A DNA stretch of 38,190 bases from Pseudogulbenkiania sp. (GTDB lineage Bacteria > Pseudomonadota > Gammaproteobacteria > Burkholderiales > Chromobacteriaceae): assembly GCA_018260425.1 (NCBI GenBank), contig JAGLBD010000004.1, positions 1 to 38,190 of the forward strand, given 5' to 3'. The first letter of the stretch is position 1, and each line of letters begins with the position of its first letter. The position numbers and the translations under genes were made by a program. This document shows positions 1 to 8,794 of this stretch, piece after piece. The notes below the pieces were generated by a model. That model did not search any database and was not told where the DNA came from. It saw only the letters and a list, made by a program, of their open reading frames with translations.

Positions 1-6
1 GGTGTT

Positions 7-371
7 TGGTGGAGACGGCGGGAATCGAACCCGCGTCCGGAAATCCTCTACAGGGAGATCTACATACTTAGCCGTGTCTACTTGTGTTTAACCCCGACCA
101 CGCCGGCTGGCAGGCTTGGGAGAGGCGAGTCACCTTGAGTTTCGCTACGGATCAAGCGACCCGATACGCAGCTAGCTGATGTAAATGACACTGCCGGAGT
201 TGCCTCCACGACCCATCAGCGAATCGTTGCAGTGCGCTAAGCCGGTTATTAAGCGGCTACTGCGAAAGTTTCGTCGTTTGCGACTAAATATATTCAGTGT
301 TTTACGGGGTGACTGAAATCCCGGTATGCCCTCGTCTGCTTCGTAACCCCCGTCGAAACCAGGTCGTCCCC
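7..371 (-). ncRNA. ssrA: tmRNA (transfer-messenger RNA)
   Basis: Trans-translation RNA that rescues stalled ribosomes and tags the unfinished peptide for proteolysis. Read on the minus strand, the RNA starts GGGGACGACC at 371 and ends GUCUCCACCA at 7. The two ends pair as a tRNA-like acceptor stem (G1-C, G2-C, G3-U, G4-C, A5-U, C6-G). A T-arm-like GGUUCGAUUCC segment lies near the 3' end and the CCA is encoded. The tag frame runs from 281 down to 249 and reads ANDETFAVAA followed by tandem TAA stops. The length of about 365 nt is normal for a one-piece tmRNA. The boundaries are inferred from the acceptor pairing; the mature 5' end is made by processing. Confidence 0.96.
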
Positions 372-386
372 AGATTTGGAAACTCA

Positions 387-415
387 ACTATACCCGAAAG
401 CCGATGCTGCGTCCA
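387..415 (-). promoter_or_regulatory. Putative sigma70 promoter of ssrA
   Basis: On the minus strand, TGGACG (415-410, four of six to TTGACA) is followed after exactly 17 nt by TATAGT (392-387). The -10 box lies 15 nt upstream of the tmRNA 5' end, which allows a short precursor. This is inferred from consensus match and position only. Confidence 0.5.
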
Positions 416-501
416 TGTGAAAATGTGCTTTGCTTAAAGGTCAAACAACCAATCGTTTTGTCATATAGTATTGCAATGGAATTTAGTGAGCGGAGTTGAC
501 G

Positions 502-1008
502 ATGAAAAGAATCTTGGTGGCGGCTCTTCTTGCCGTAGGCGCCTTGCCGGCGCTGACGCAGGCGCAAGACGCCTCGCAGGCGATGGCCATGGTGGCAAAG
601 AATGACGATTGGACGATCGATAAAGTCAGTCCGGCGGGGCGCGAGGAAGTTCTGGTGGTGATGCATTCTGCCCGGGATTGCGGCTATTGCCGTGCCTGGA
701 ACGAGTCGCCGACGGCGGGGCGCTCCCAGTTGGAACCCTGGCTGAAAAATCATCCGAACGTACGTCTGGTCATCATTGAACGGGAAAAGATTGCCAAGCC
801 GGAAATTGCCGAGAATTATCCGGTTGAACTGGCGTGGCTATGGAACGACAAGCAGCTCAGCACCGAAAAGCGCGCAACGCGTCCTCCGGTGCCGGCCTTT
901 GAAGTGATTGTTGGCAAAACCATGCTGTTCCGTGACGTTGGCACCGATGGCTGGGAAGAAACCGTGTTTCCCAAGCTCAAGGCACTGGAGTCGCGTCGCA
1001 AGGTCTGA
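502..1008 (+). CDS. Periplasmic thioredoxin-like protein
   Basis: 168-residue exported protein with a thioredoxin-like redox site. A Sec signal peptide covers about residues 1-22 (MKRILVAALL..., cut near AQA). The CGYC motif at residues 60-63 sits in the context RDCGYCRAW, and a proline-rich RPPVP segment near residue 130 could supply the cis-proline of a thioredoxin fold. The ATG at 502 is chosen because GGAG at 492-495 lies six nt upstream; a TTG at 496 is in frame but lacks that spacing. It is likely a periplasmic thiol-disulfide or thiol-reductase protein, but its partner is unknown. It is convergent with gph, only 3 nt apart. Confidence 0.8.
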   Translation: MKRILVAALLAVGALPALTQAQDASQAMAMVAKNDDWTIDKVSPAGREEVLVVMHSARDCGYCRAWNESPTAGRSQLEPWLKNHPNVRLVIIEREKIAKPEIAENYPVELAWLWNDKQLSTEKRATRPPVPAFEVIVGKTMLFRDVGTDGWEETVFPKLKALESRRKV

Positions 1009-1011
1009 CGG

Positions 1012-1659
1012 TCAAATCAGCTCGAGCAGTTGCAGGGGGTGGTCGATCTCATGGTCGGCCCCCCATTCCCCGGGACGGTCCTCGTCCGACAAATAGCCCC
1101 AGTTCGCCAGAATGGTTTTCATGCCGACCGCACGACCCGCCGCGATATCCCGCTCTGCATCGCCCACATAGCAGCACTGCAGCGGGTCAATGCCGATGAG
1201 TTCGGCGGCATGACGCATCGGACGCGGGTCAGGTTTTGCTACGCCCACGGTGTCGCCACTGACCACGACCGCGGGTTTGACCGGGAAGGGGAGCACCGGA
1301 ACCAGATGATCGGTGAAACGCATCGGTTTGTTGGTAATGATGCCCCATGGCAAGCCGCGTTCGGCCAGTGCGGCAATCAACGGCGCCACCCCCTCGAACA
1401 GGGTGGTTTGCTCGGTGAAGCCGTTGGCGTACTCATCCAGAAAGCGCAGGCGCAGCCGTTCGAAGTCCGGGTGGTGCTTGTCAATGCCAAACCCCAGGCT
1501 GACCAAAGCCCGTGCGCCGTGCGAGGCCAGCGGGCGAATGGCCGTGTAGGGTTGGGTGGGTAGCCCGTCTTCGAGCAGCATCCGGTTAAGCGCACCGCCG
1601 AGGTCCAGGGCGGTGTCGGCCAGTGTGCCATCCAGGTCGAACAAAACGGCTTTGATCAT
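1012..1659 (-). CDS. gph: HAD phosphatase, Gph/MupP type
   Basis: 215-residue HAD-superfamily hydrolase. Motif I is FDLDGTLAD at residues 7-15, with the nucleophile and acid/base aspartates. Motif II is the threonine in GIITNKP, motif III is the lysine in VAKPDP, and motif IV is YVGDAERD. The C-terminal tail WGAD..ID.P..LLEL is typical of the phosphoglycolate phosphatase group. That group includes Gph (2-phosphoglycolate salvage) and MupP (N-acetylmuramate 6-phosphate in peptidoglycan recycling), and sequence reading alone does not separate them. The start is the ATG giving MIKAVLFDLDG; the frame runs further upstream, into ilvA, without family similarity. It lies directly downstream of ilvA (4-nt gap), so the two are probably cotranscribed. 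Confidence 0.82.
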   Translation of the reverse strand: MIKAVLFDLDGTLADTALDLGGALNRMLLEDGLPTQPYTAIRPLASHGARALVSLGFGIDKHHPDFERLRLRFLDEYANGFTEQTTLFEGVAPLIAALAERGLPWGIITNKPMRFTDHLVPVLPFPVKPAVVVSGDTVGVAKPDPRPMRHAAELIGIDPLQCCYVGDAERDIAAGRAVGMKTILANWGYLSDEDRPGEWGADHEIDHPLQLLELI

Positions 1660-1663
1660 GGTG

Positions 1664-3196
1664 TTATCGCGAAAGAGTCTTACCGAGGAAAAGTTTATAC
1701 GCCGGGTTGTCGGTCTCATCAACCCACGGATAGCCCAGCGAGTCCAGAAACGCGTCGAAGGTCTGCGCGTCGGCCGGCGGAACCTGAATGCCGATCAGAA
1801 CCCGGCCATAGTCGGCGCCATGGTTCCGGTAGTGGAACAGGCTGATGTTCCAGTCAGTGCGCATGGCATTCAAAAACCGCATCAGGGCACCGGGGCGCTC
1901 GGGGAATTCGAAATGCAGCACCCGTTCGTTGAGGAGCTGTGGTGCATGGCCGCCGACCAGATGGCGGATGTGCAACTTGGCCAATTCATTGTCGGTCAGA
2001 TCGATGCCATCCAGACCATTGGCGCGCAGATCCTCCAAGAGTTTGCCGACATCGTCGCGGGACGAAATCTGCACCCCGACAAACACATGGGCGGTACTCG
2101 GGTCGGCGTAGCGATAATTGAATTCGGTGATGCTGCGCCCGCCGATGACGGCACAGAAGGTCTTGAAGCTGCCCGGGCGCTCGGGAATGGTCACGGCGAT
2201 CACGGCCTCGCGGCGTTCGCCCAGCTCCGAACGCTCCGAAACATGGCGCAAGCGGTCGAAGTTCATATTGGCGCCACAGTTAATGGCCACCAGCGTTTCA
2301 TTGCGCAGGCCTTCTCGCTCTGCATAGGCCTTGGCGCCCGCCACGGCGAGTGCACCGGCTGGTTCGGTGATCGAACGGGTATCTTCGAAGATATCCTTGA
2401 TCGCCGCACAGATCGCATCGGTATCCACCAGAATGATCTCGTCCAGCAGTTCCCGGCAGATCCGGAAGGTTTCTGCGCCGACCAGTTTGACGGCGACGCC
2501 GTCGGCAAACAGACCGACATCTTTCAGTTCGACCCGCTCGCCCTTGGCGATCGACTGACGCATGGCGTCCGAGTCGACCGGCTGTACGCCGATGATGCGG
2601 ATGTCCGGCTTGAGGCGTTTGAGGTAGGAGGCGACGCCAGCCGCCAGTCCACCACCGCCAATCGCGACAAATACCGCATGGATCGGGTCGGCGTGCTGGC
2701 GCAGGATCTCCATACCGATGGTGCCCTGGCCGGCAATCACATCCGGGTCGTCGAATGGCGGGATATAGGTGGCGCCCGTTTGTTCGGTCAACACCATGGC
2801 GTGATGGTAGGCATCGGTATACGAGTCACCGTGCAGTACGACCTTTCCCCCGAGTCGGGAGACCGCATCGGCTTTGATGGCCGGGGTAGTCACCGGCATG
2901 ACGATGGTGGCGGAGCAGTCCAGTTTGCTGGCGGACAGTGCCACCCCTTGCGCATGGTTGCCGGCCGAGGCGGTGATCACGCCGCGCTGCAATTCCTCTC
3001 GCGTAAGACGTGACATCTTGTTATATGCGCCACGTAATTTGAACGAAAACACCGGTTGCAGGTCTTCTCGTTTGAGGAGAACAGTGTTGCCGATGCGGCG
3101 CGACAGGTTCGGAGCGATCTCCAGCGGGGTTTCGATGGCGACATCGTAGACACGGGAAGTGAGAATGCGCTCCAGATAGTCATTCGGTCCTTGCAT
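1664..3196 (-). CDS. ilvA: Threonine ammonia-lyase, biosynthetic
   Basis: 510 residues, near the roughly 514 of E. coli IlvA. It deaminates threonine to 2-oxobutanoate, the first committed step of isoleucine synthesis, and is PLP dependent and cytoplasmic. The PLP lysine lies in SFKLRGAYNK (around residues 51-60), with SAGNHAQGVA and the glycine-rich AIGGGGLAAG loop downstream. The C-terminal third carries two ACT-like regulatory repeats (IPERPGSFKTFC and FPERPGALMRF), as expected for the isoleucine-inhibited biosynthetic enzyme rather than the short catabolic TdcB. It is divergent from dacA, with about 190 nt between them, and is followed by gph. Confidence 0.96.
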   Translation of the reverse strand: MQGPNDYLERILTSRVYDVAIETPLEIAPNLSRRIGNTVLLKREDLQPVFSFKLRGAYNKMSRLTREELQRGVITASAGNHAQGVALSASKLDCSATIVMPVTTPAIKADAVSRLGGKVVLHGDSYTDAYHHAMVLTEQTGATYIPPFDDPDVIAGQGTIGMEILRQHADPIHAVFVAIGGGGLAAGVASYLKRLKPDIRIIGVQPVDSDAMRQSIAKGERVELKDVGLFADGVAVKLVGAETFRICRELLDEIILVDTDAICAAIKDIFEDTRSITEPAGALAVAGAKAYAEREGLRNETLVAINCGANMNFDRLRHVSERSELGERREAVIAVTIPERPGSFKTFCAVIGGRSITEFNYRYADPSTAHVFVGVQISSRDDVGKLLEDLRANGLDGIDLTDNELAKLHIRHLVGGHAPQLLNERVLHFEFPERPGALMRFLNAMRTDWNISLFHYRNHGADYGRVLIGIQVPPADAQTFDAFLDSLGYPWVDETDNPAYKLFLGKTLSR

Positions 3197-3339
3197 GATT
3201 TGCCTTTGTCCTGATAATCGAATTGTTTTTTTGACAGAGTAGCAGTATCTGCATCCCGACGGGAAGGCGGGTGCTGCAAAGCAGCATGAAGAGGGTGGAA
3301 CTGTGTCGCATATGGCAGGAACTGGTACTCCGACTCGTG

Positions 3340-3345
3340 TATAAT
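3340..3345 (+). promoter_or_regulatory. Putative -10 box for dacA
   Basis: A perfect TATAAT stands 43 nt upstream of the dacA start. No good -35 hexamer is found at 16-18 nt, so this is a partial promoter call resting on the consensus -10 and its placement in the ilvA/dacA divergent gap. Confidence 0.4.
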
Positions 3346-3387
3346 CGTCGTCATTGTGTGTGACGCCTCCTTCCAGCCAGATTTCAA

Positions 3388-4521
3388 ATGAAAAAACTTA
3401 CCCGTCTTGTCCTCGCCGCAACGTTTGCGATTCCTGCCTTGTCCCAGGCTGCCTTTGTGCCCCCGGTGCCGGAAATCGCCGGCAAAGCCTACTATCTGAC
3501 CGACTTTTACAGCGGCCAGATCATTGCCCAGAAAGATGCCGACAACCGCGTCGAGCCGGCTTCGCTCACCAAGCTGATGACCGCCTATCTGACCTTCAAG
3601 GCCCTGCACGAAAAACGTCTTACGCTTGATCAAACACTGACTGTCTCGTCCAAAGGCTGGAAAATCGAAGGGTCGAAGATGTTCCTCGACCCCAAGGTGC
3701 CGGCACGTGTCGATGACCTGATCAAAGGCATGATCGTGCAGTCCGGTAACGACGCCTGCGTGACGCTGGCCGAAGCCATTGCCGGCAGCGAAGAAGTGTT
3801 TGCCCAGATGATGAATGTCGAAGCACAACGCCTCGGCATGAAAAATACCCATTTCCGCAACGCCACCGGCTTGCCGGATCCGGAGCACTACACCACGGTT
3901 CGTGACCTGGCTATCCTGTCGGCCGCCATCATTCACGACTATCCGGACTTCTACCCGATCTATTCGATGAAGTCCTATAGCTACAACAACATTACCCAGC
4001 CCAACCGCAACCTGTTGCTGTACCGTGACCCCAACGTCGACGGCATGAAAACCGGTCACACCGAGTCGGCCGGCTTCAACCTGATTACCTCGGCCCACCG
4101 CGACGGCCGCCGGGTCCTGTCCGTTGTGGTTGGCACCGCCAGCCCGGAAGCTCGCGCGCAGGAAAGCTCCAAGCTGATCAACTACGCCTTGCAATTCTTC
4201 GAAACGCCCAAACTCTATGCTGCCAACAAGCCGGTTGCGACCCTGGACGTTTACAAGGGTGCCGAGAGCAGCGTCAAAGTGGGTTTCACCAGCGACATCT
4301 TTGCTACCGTCGGCAAGGGCGATGCTGCCAAACTGAAAACCGCACTGGAATACCGTCAGCCCCTGATCGGGCCGGTCAAGGCCGGTCAGGCCGTTGGCAA
4401 ACTGACGGTGACGCTGGATGGCAAGGTGCTGGAAGAACGTCCGGTCGTGGCACTCGAAACCGTGGAAGAGGGCGGCTTTTTCCGTCGCCTCTGGGACAGC
4501 ATCCGTCTCTGGTTCAAGTAA
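3388..4521 (+). CDS. dacA: D-alanyl-D-alanine carboxypeptidase (PBP5/6 family)
   Basis: 377-residue low-molecular-weight penicillin-binding protein that trims the terminal D-Ala from peptidoglycan stem peptides. The signal peptide is residues 1-21 (ending SQA-A). All three S11 active-site motifs are present: SLTK at 59-62 (nucleophile S59), SGN at 119-121 and KTG at 221-223. A C-terminal beta-rich domain is followed by an amphipathic end (FFRRLWDSIRLWFK), the usual membrane anchor of PBP5/6. It heads the order dacA-ybeD-lipB-lipA, which is conserved widely in proteobacteria. Confidence 0.96.
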   Translation: MKKLTRLVLAATFAIPALSQAAFVPPVPEIAGKAYYLTDFYSGQIIAQKDADNRVEPASLTKLMTAYLTFKALHEKRLTLDQTLTVSSKGWKIEGSKMFLDPKVPARVDDLIKGMIVQSGNDACVTLAEAIAGSEEVFAQMMNVEAQRLGMKNTHFRNATGLPDPEHYTTVRDLAILSAAIIHDYPDFYPIYSMKSYSYNNITQPNRNLLLYRDPNVDGMKTGHTESAGFNLITSAHRDGRRVLSVVVGTASPEARAQESSKLINYALQFFETPKLYAANKPVATLDVYKGAESSVKVGFTSDIFATVGKGDAAKLKTALEYRQPLIGPVKAGQAVGKLTVTLDGKVLEERPVVALETVEEGGFFRRLWDSIRLWFK

Positions 4522-4548
4522 ACCGGCGTCTGACAAGGAAATTTGTGC

Positions 4549-4818
4549 ATGACCGAAGATCGCAAGGAACTGCTTGAGTTCCCCTGCCGCTTTCCGCTCA
4601 AAATCATGGGTGAGAAGCATCAAGACTTTACCGTGACCATCGTGGAAGTGGTGCGTGTTCACGCCCCCGACCTGATGGATCATGATGTGGACAGCCGCGA
4701 GAGCAGTACCGGGCGTTATCTGTCGCTGACCGTGACTGTCAACGCCACGTCGCGCGAGCAGCTGGACGCCATTTACCTCGCGCTGACCGGTCACCCCATG
4801 GTCAAGGTGGTGCTGTAA
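4549..4818 (+). CDS. ybeD: YbeD-like DUF493 protein
   Basis: 89-residue cytoplasmic protein of the UPF0250/DUF493 family, with an ACT-like alpha/beta fold in known structures. The family signature is visible as [14 protein letters not shown] near the N terminus and a C-terminal hydrophobic strand (HPMVKVVL). The ATG at 4549 follows AAGGA (4534-4538); a TTG at 4543 is a poorer alternative. It sits between dacA and lipB, with the lipB start 1 nt after its stop. The biochemical role is unknown; context suggests a link to lipoate assembly or envelope work. Confidence 0.88.
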   Translation: MTEDRKELLEFPCRFPLKIMGEKHQDFTVTIVEVVRVHAPDLMDHDVDSRESSTGRYLSLTVTVNATSREQLDAIYLALTGHPMVKVVL

Positions 4819-4819
4819 G

Positions 4820-5446
4820 GTGAAACGCATCGTCAAATTCCTGGGTAGGGTAGATTACGAGCCTACCTGGCGTGCCATGCAGGCCTTTACCGATGTCCGG
4901 GATGAAAGCACTCCGGACGAGATCTGGGTGGTCGAGCACCCCCCGGTCTATACCCAGGGACTGGCGGGCAAAGAGGAACACCTGCTGCGCACCACCGATA
5001 TTCCCGTGGTGCGTACCGATCGCGGTGGTCAGGTGACCTATCATGGCCCTGGCCAGCTGGTGGTTTACCTGATGATCGATTTCAAACGCATGGATATCGG
5101 CGTACGGGATCTGGTGCGCCGTATCGAACAGTCGCTGATCGATACCGTGAGCGAGTATGGCATCAAGGCCAACGGCGATGTCGACGCCCCCGGTGTCTAT
5201 GTCGAGGGTGCAAAGATTGCCTCGCTGGGGCTACGCATTCGAAATGGCGCGGTTTACCATGGTCTGTCACTGAATGTGGACATGGATCTGACGCCTTTCA
5301 CCTGGATTAACCCTTGTGGCTACGCGAACCTCAAGGTAACCCAACTCCGCGAGTTGGGTGTCGAGACAACGGTGCTGGAAGTGGCCGACAGATTGTTGCC
5401 GCATCTGGAACGTCACCTGACCGTGAACATGGAGAAGGCAAGCTGA
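4820..5446 (+). CDS. lipB: Octanoyl-ACP:protein octanoyltransferase
   Basis: 208-residue cytoplasmic enzyme that moves octanoate from acyl carrier protein to the lipoyl domains of 2-oxoacid dehydrogenases and the glycine cleavage H protein. The family motif [12 protein letters not shown] is at residues 68-79. The catalytic lysine is K132 in GAKIASLG and the nucleophile C166 is in NPCGYAN, matching the K135/C169 pair of E. coli LipB. Translation appears to start at GTG: that start gives the normal N terminus ([20 protein letters not shown]), and the next ATG (4877) would remove it. The stop overlaps the lipA start (TGATG), so the two are translationally coupled. Confidence 0.95.
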   Translation: MKRIVKFLGRVDYEPTWRAMQAFTDVRDESTPDEIWVVEHPPVYTQGLAGKEEHLLRTTDIPVVRTDRGGQVTYHGPGQLVVYLMIDFKRMDIGVRDLVRRIEQSLIDTVSEYGIKANGDVDAPGVYVEGAKIASLGLRIRNGAVYHGLSLNVDMDLTPFTWINPCGYANLKVTQLRELGVETTVLEVADRLLPHLERHLTVNMEKAS

Positions 5447-6393
5447 TGAAACCTGATAACCAGACGGGCGTGAAGCACAAGGGAGCCGCCAAAACCGCGC
5501 GTATTCCCATCAAGATCGTTCCGCTTGAAGAAAAGCTCAAGAAACCCGAATGGATTCGCGCCAAGTTGCCAACCGGCACGCGCTTCAATGAGATCAAGTC
5601 GATTCTGCGCGAGCAGAAGCTGCACACGGTGTGTGAAGAAGCGACCTGTCCGAATATTGGCGAATGCTTCAGCAAGGGAACGGCTACCTTCATGATCATG
5701 GGGGATATCTGCACCCGTCGTTGCCCGTTCTGCGATGTCGGTCATGGTCGCCCGAATCCTCTGGACCCGAACGAGCCGAAGAATCTGGCCGATACCGTGG
5801 CAGCGCTGCGTCTGCGCTATGTGGTGGTCACCTCGGTAGACCGCGACGATTTGCGTGATGGCGGTGCGGGACACTTTGCCGAGTGCATTTCGGAAGTCCG
5901 CGCCAAATCCCCGGATACCCAGATTGAAGTGCTGGTGCCGGATTTCCGTGGCCGTCTGGAATTGGCTATCGATGTTCTTAGCGAAACCCGTCCGGACGTG
6001 ATGAACCACAATCTGGAAACGGTGCCGCGTCTCTACAAGCAGGCACGTCCGGGGTCTGACTATCAGCACTCCCTGACGCTGCTCAAGGACTACAAGGCAC
6101 GCAATCCCGATGTGCTCACCAAATCCGGCCTGATGGTAGGCCTTGGCGAGACCGATGAAGAGATTCTCGAAGTGATGCGCGACATGCGTGCTCACGATAT
6201 CGACATGATCACCATCGGTCAGTATCTGCAGCCGTCGGGTGGTCATCTCCCGGTGCTGCGCTACGTTCATCCCGACGTGTTCCGCATGTTCGAGGAAAAG
6301 GCCTACGAAATGGGCTTCAAACATGCCGCCGTTGGTGCCATGGTGCGTTCCAGCTACCATGCCGACCAACAGGCGCATGGTGCCGGAGTTTGA
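5446..6393 (+). CDS. lipA: Lipoyl synthase (radical SAM)
   Basis: 315-residue radical SAM enzyme that inserts two sulfurs into protein-bound octanoyl groups. The auxiliary cluster cysteines C63, C68 and C74 ([12 protein letters not shown]) and the radical SAM cluster C89, C93 and C96 (CTRRCPFC) are all present. The conserved C-terminal RSSYHA supplies the serine that ligates the auxiliary cluster. The start is the ATG overlapping the lipB stop; a longer frame upstream is only lipB read in another phase. It is the last gene of the dacA operon and is followed by a hairpin terminator. Confidence 0.97.
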   Translation: MKPDNQTGVKHKGAAKTARIPIKIVPLEEKLKKPEWIRAKLPTGTRFNEIKSILREQKLHTVCEEATCPNIGECFSKGTATFMIMGDICTRRCPFCDVGHGRPNPLDPNEPKNLADTVAALRLRYVVVTSVDRDDLRDGGAGHFAECISEVRAKSPDTQIEVLVPDFRGRLELAIDVLSETRPDVMNHNLETVPRLYKQARPGSDYQHSLTLLKDYKARNPDVLTKSGLMVGLGETDEEILEVMRDMRAHDIDMITIGQYLQPSGGHLPVLRYVHPDVFRMFEEKAYEMGFKHAAVGAMVRSSYHADQQAHGAGV

Positions 6394-6431
6394 TGGCGCG
6401 TTCTGATTAGTTTGCTGAAGACATCTACCGG

Positions 6432-6477
6432 GCGGTCGCAGGGAGTGAATTCACTTCTTGCGGCCGCTTGGTCTTTT
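6432..6477 (+). terminator. Putative intrinsic terminator after lipA
   Basis: GCGGTCGCA (6432-6440) pairs with TGCGGCCGC (6459-6467) over nine positions with one G-U. The inner part, AGTGAATTCACT, is itself palindromic, which extends the hairpin. TTGGTCTTTT follows on the plus strand. The U tract is interrupted, so termination strength is uncertain. Confidence 0.6.
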
Positions 6478-6490
6478 CAGGGGTCGGCGT

Positions 6491-6727
6491 TTACTGGTCT
6501 GAATTTTCTGTTACGCCCAACGCCTTTTCGAGTAGTGCCATGCCTGCTTCGACCTGTCCTTTTCCACGTGCGGCCCGGACTTGAAAACGCGTTTCCGCAT
6601 CGAATTCGGCAAGCATCAATGTCGCCATTTCGTCTACCAGCCTGTTTACACTGGTGCCACGCGCATGCGCGAGTGCTTTCAGGCGCTGGTACTTTTCATC
6701 GGCCAAACGAACGGTCAATACTGTCAT
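6491..6727 (-). CDS. Orphan ribbon-helix-helix protein
   Basis: 78-residue putative DNA-binding protein. The N terminus MTVLTVRLADEKYQRLKALAHARGTSVNRLVDEM fits a ribbon-helix-helix (CopG/Arc-like) fold: one beta strand (TVLTVRL), helix A, a GTS turn and helix B. This fold is common in antitoxins. No toxin-sized frame adjoins it: lipA's terminator lies downstream, and the 112 nt upstream hold only the ABC transporter terminator. It may be a solitary regulator or an antitoxin that lost its partner. No clear Shine-Dalgarno is seen before the ATG. Confidence 0.7.
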   Translation of the reverse strand: MTVLTVRLADEKYQRLKALAHARGTSVNRLVDEMATLMLAEFDAETRFQVRAARGKGQVEAGMALLEKALGVTENSDQ

Positions 6728-6792
6728 TGATTTAACGCCATGCTCGCACCTTGATGGTCTGGGCGGAACCCGTCATTGTGCCGTGCTGTGGA

Positions 6793-6820
6793 AGAAAAAA
6801 CGCCGGCAAGCGCCGGCGTT
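6793..6820 (-). terminator. Intrinsic terminator of the ABC transporter gene
   Basis: On the minus strand a perfect 9-bp stem (AACGCCGGC/GCCGGCGTT, plus positions 6799-6807 and 6812-6820) with a 4-nt loop is followed by TTTTTTCTTC. It lies 20 nt past the stop of the ABC transporter gene. Confidence 0.88.
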
Positions 6821-6839
6821 GGTGGGAGTGGCTTAAGGC

Positions 6840-8696
6840 TTAGTTGGCCTGTAGCTCTTCGGAGTCGTCCAGTTCCTCGGCAAGGAAGCCGCCGCTCTGA
6901 TGGGCCCAGAGTCGTGCGTACAGACCGCCCTGGGCCAGCAGTTGCTGGTGGCTGCCTTGCTCGACGATGCGGCCCTTGTCCATCACGATCAGCCGGTCCA
7001 TCGCCGCAATGGTCGACAGACGGTGGGCAATGGCGACCACGGTTTTGCCTTCCATCAAGCGGTAGAGGCTGCTCTGGATCGCGACTTCCACCTCGGAGTC
7101 CAGCGCACTGGTGGCTTCATCCAGCAGCAGGATAGGGGCATCTTTCAGCATGACCCGGGCAATGGCGACCCGTTGGCGTTGCCCGCCCGACAGTTTCACC
7201 CCGCGTTCACCGACATGGGCATCGTAGCCGGTGCGTCCTTTCGGATCGGTAAGGTGCTGGATGAACTCGTGAGCCTCGGCCTGACGGGCCGCCGCGATCA
7301 TCTGTTCATCCGTTGCATCGGTTCGACCGTAGAGCAGGTTGTCGCGTACCGAGCGATGCAGCAGCGAGGTGTCCTGGGTGACCATGCCGACCTGACGGCG
7401 CAGGCTGTCCTGGGTGACATCGGCAATGTTCTGCCCGTCAATCAGGATGCGGCCACCTTCCAGATCGTAAAAGCGCAGTAACAGCCCGACAATGGTCGAC
7501 TTGCCGGCGCCGCTGCGGCCAACCAGACCGATCTTTTCTCCCGGACGGATGGTCAGGTTCAGTGCATCGATCACCTTGGTGTTGCCGCCATAGGCAAAGT
7601 CAACGTTGTCAAAACGGATCTCGCCGCGACTGACCACCAACTCTTTGGCATCCTCCTTGTCGGTGACCGAAATCGGCCGCGACAGGGTGGTGATGCCGTC
7701 CTGAACGGTGCCAATGTTTTCAAACAGGCTGGACATCTCCCACATGATCCAGTGGGAAATACCATTCAGGCGCAAGGCCATGGCGGTGGCGGCTGCCACG
7801 GCGCCCACACCGACTTCACCGCGCGACCACAGCCACAATGATGCACCGGCGGTAGCGGCGATCAGCAGCATGCTGGTCAGATGGTTGACGATCTCGAAGC
7901 CGCTCACCAACCGCATTTGCCGGTAGGCCGTTGCCATGAATTCCTGCATGGCGCTCTTGGCGAACAAGGCCTCGCGTTGCCCGTGGGAAAACAGTTTGAC
8001 GGTGGCAATATTGGTGTAGGCGTCGGTGATGCGTCCGGTCATCAGGCTGCGGGCATCCGCCTGCTTGCTGGCGGCGCGACCCAGGCGCGGGACAAAGAAC
8101 CACAAGGTGGCGACATACAGGAGCAGCCAGCCAAGGAAGGGCAGCAGCAAATGCGCATCGAAATGCCCGACCACCGCAATCATGGTGACAAAGTAGATGG
8201 TCACGAACACCATGATGTCGGTAATGATCAGCACGGTATCGCGGACGGCCAGCGCGGTTTGCATTACCTTGGCCGACACCCGGCCGGCAAACTCGTCCTG
8301 ATAGAAGCTCATGCTCTGGCCGAGCAGGTGCCGGTGGAAATTCCAGCGCAGGCGCATCGGGAAGTTGCCGAACAGGCCCTGATACTTGCTCATGGCTTGC
8401 AGGGCGATCAGCAGGGGGCTGGCCAGCAAGATGCCGCACAGCAACAGCAGGTTGCTACGCTCGCTGTCCCATAAGCGGCTGGGGGGGACATGGCTCAGCC
8501 AGTCGACGACCGAGCCCAGCATGGAAAACAGCAGGGCTTCGAAGGCACCGATGGTGGCGGTGAGCAGTGTCATGCACAGGATCAGGCCGCGCAAACCGCG
8601 GGTACAGAACCAGATAAAGGCAAAGAAACCCTCGGGGGGTTGTGACGGGGGTGCGTCGGGGTACGGAGGTACCCGGCGTTCAAACCAGGAAAACAT
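6840..8696 (-). CDS. ABC transporter, fused permease and ATPase (ABCB type)
   Basis: 618-residue half-transporter expected to work as a homodimer in the inner membrane. The N-terminal part carries about six hydrophobic segments (first near residues 30-55). The C-terminal nucleotide-binding domain has Walker A GRSGAGKST, signature LSGGQRQR, Walker B ILLLDEATSALD and the switch histidine in IAHRLST. The start at 8696 (MFSWFERRVPP) is preferred because GGAGCG lies six nt upstream; an ATG at 8738 has no ribosome site. The architecture matches multidrug or lipid A exporter-like proteins (MsbA/MdlB relatives), but the substrate cannot be read from sequence. No membrane-fusion partner is adjacent. 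Confidence 0.88.
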   Translation of the reverse strand: MFSWFERRVPPYPDAPPSQPPEGFFAFIWFCTRGLRGLILCMTLLTATIGAFEALLFSMLGSVVDWLSHVPPSRLWDSERSNLLLLCGILLASPLLIALQAMSKYQGLFGNFPMRLRWNFHRHLLGQSMSFYQDEFAGRVSAKVMQTALAVRDTVLIITDIMVFVTIYFVTMIAVVGHFDAHLLLPFLGWLLLYVATLWFFVPRLGRAASKQADARSLMTGRITDAYTNIATVKLFSHGQREALFAKSAMQEFMATAYRQMRLVSGFEIVNHLTSMLLIAATAGASLWLWSRGEVGVGAVAAATAMALRLNGISHWIMWEMSSLFENIGTVQDGITTLSRPISVTDKEDAKELVVSRGEIRFDNVDFAYGGNTKVIDALNLTIRPGEKIGLVGRSGAGKSTIVGLLLRFYDLEGGRILIDGQNIADVTQDSLRRQVGMVTQDTSLLHRSVRDNLLYGRTDATDEQMIAAARQAEAHEFIQHLTDPKGRTGYDAHVGERGVKLSGGQRQRVAIARVMLKDAPILLLDEATSALDSEVEVAIQSSLYRLMEGKTVVAIAHRLSTIAAMDRLIVMDKGRIVEQGSHQQLLAQGGLYARLWAHQSGGFLAEELDDSEELQAN

Positions 8697-8794
8697 AAAG
8701 ATCGCTCCATGTCCGTGACGAGGGATGTCGTCCGGCATTTGGGTTCAAGGAATCAAGACTCTAACGGATAAGGCGATGCACTGCAATGGTGCCG

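Noticed and set aside
1556-3013. Open antisense frame of 485 codons opposite ilvA
   Set aside because: ilvA on the other strand is full length with PLP and ACT motifs; the antisense product has no recognisable motif or ribosome site.
2977-4836. Open antisense frame of 619 codons opposite dacA and its flanks
   Set aside because: It lies opposite dacA, which has all three catalytic motifs, and also runs across the ends of ilvA and ybeD. Its composition (many His, Gln, Arg) is what reverse reading of GC-rich codons gives.
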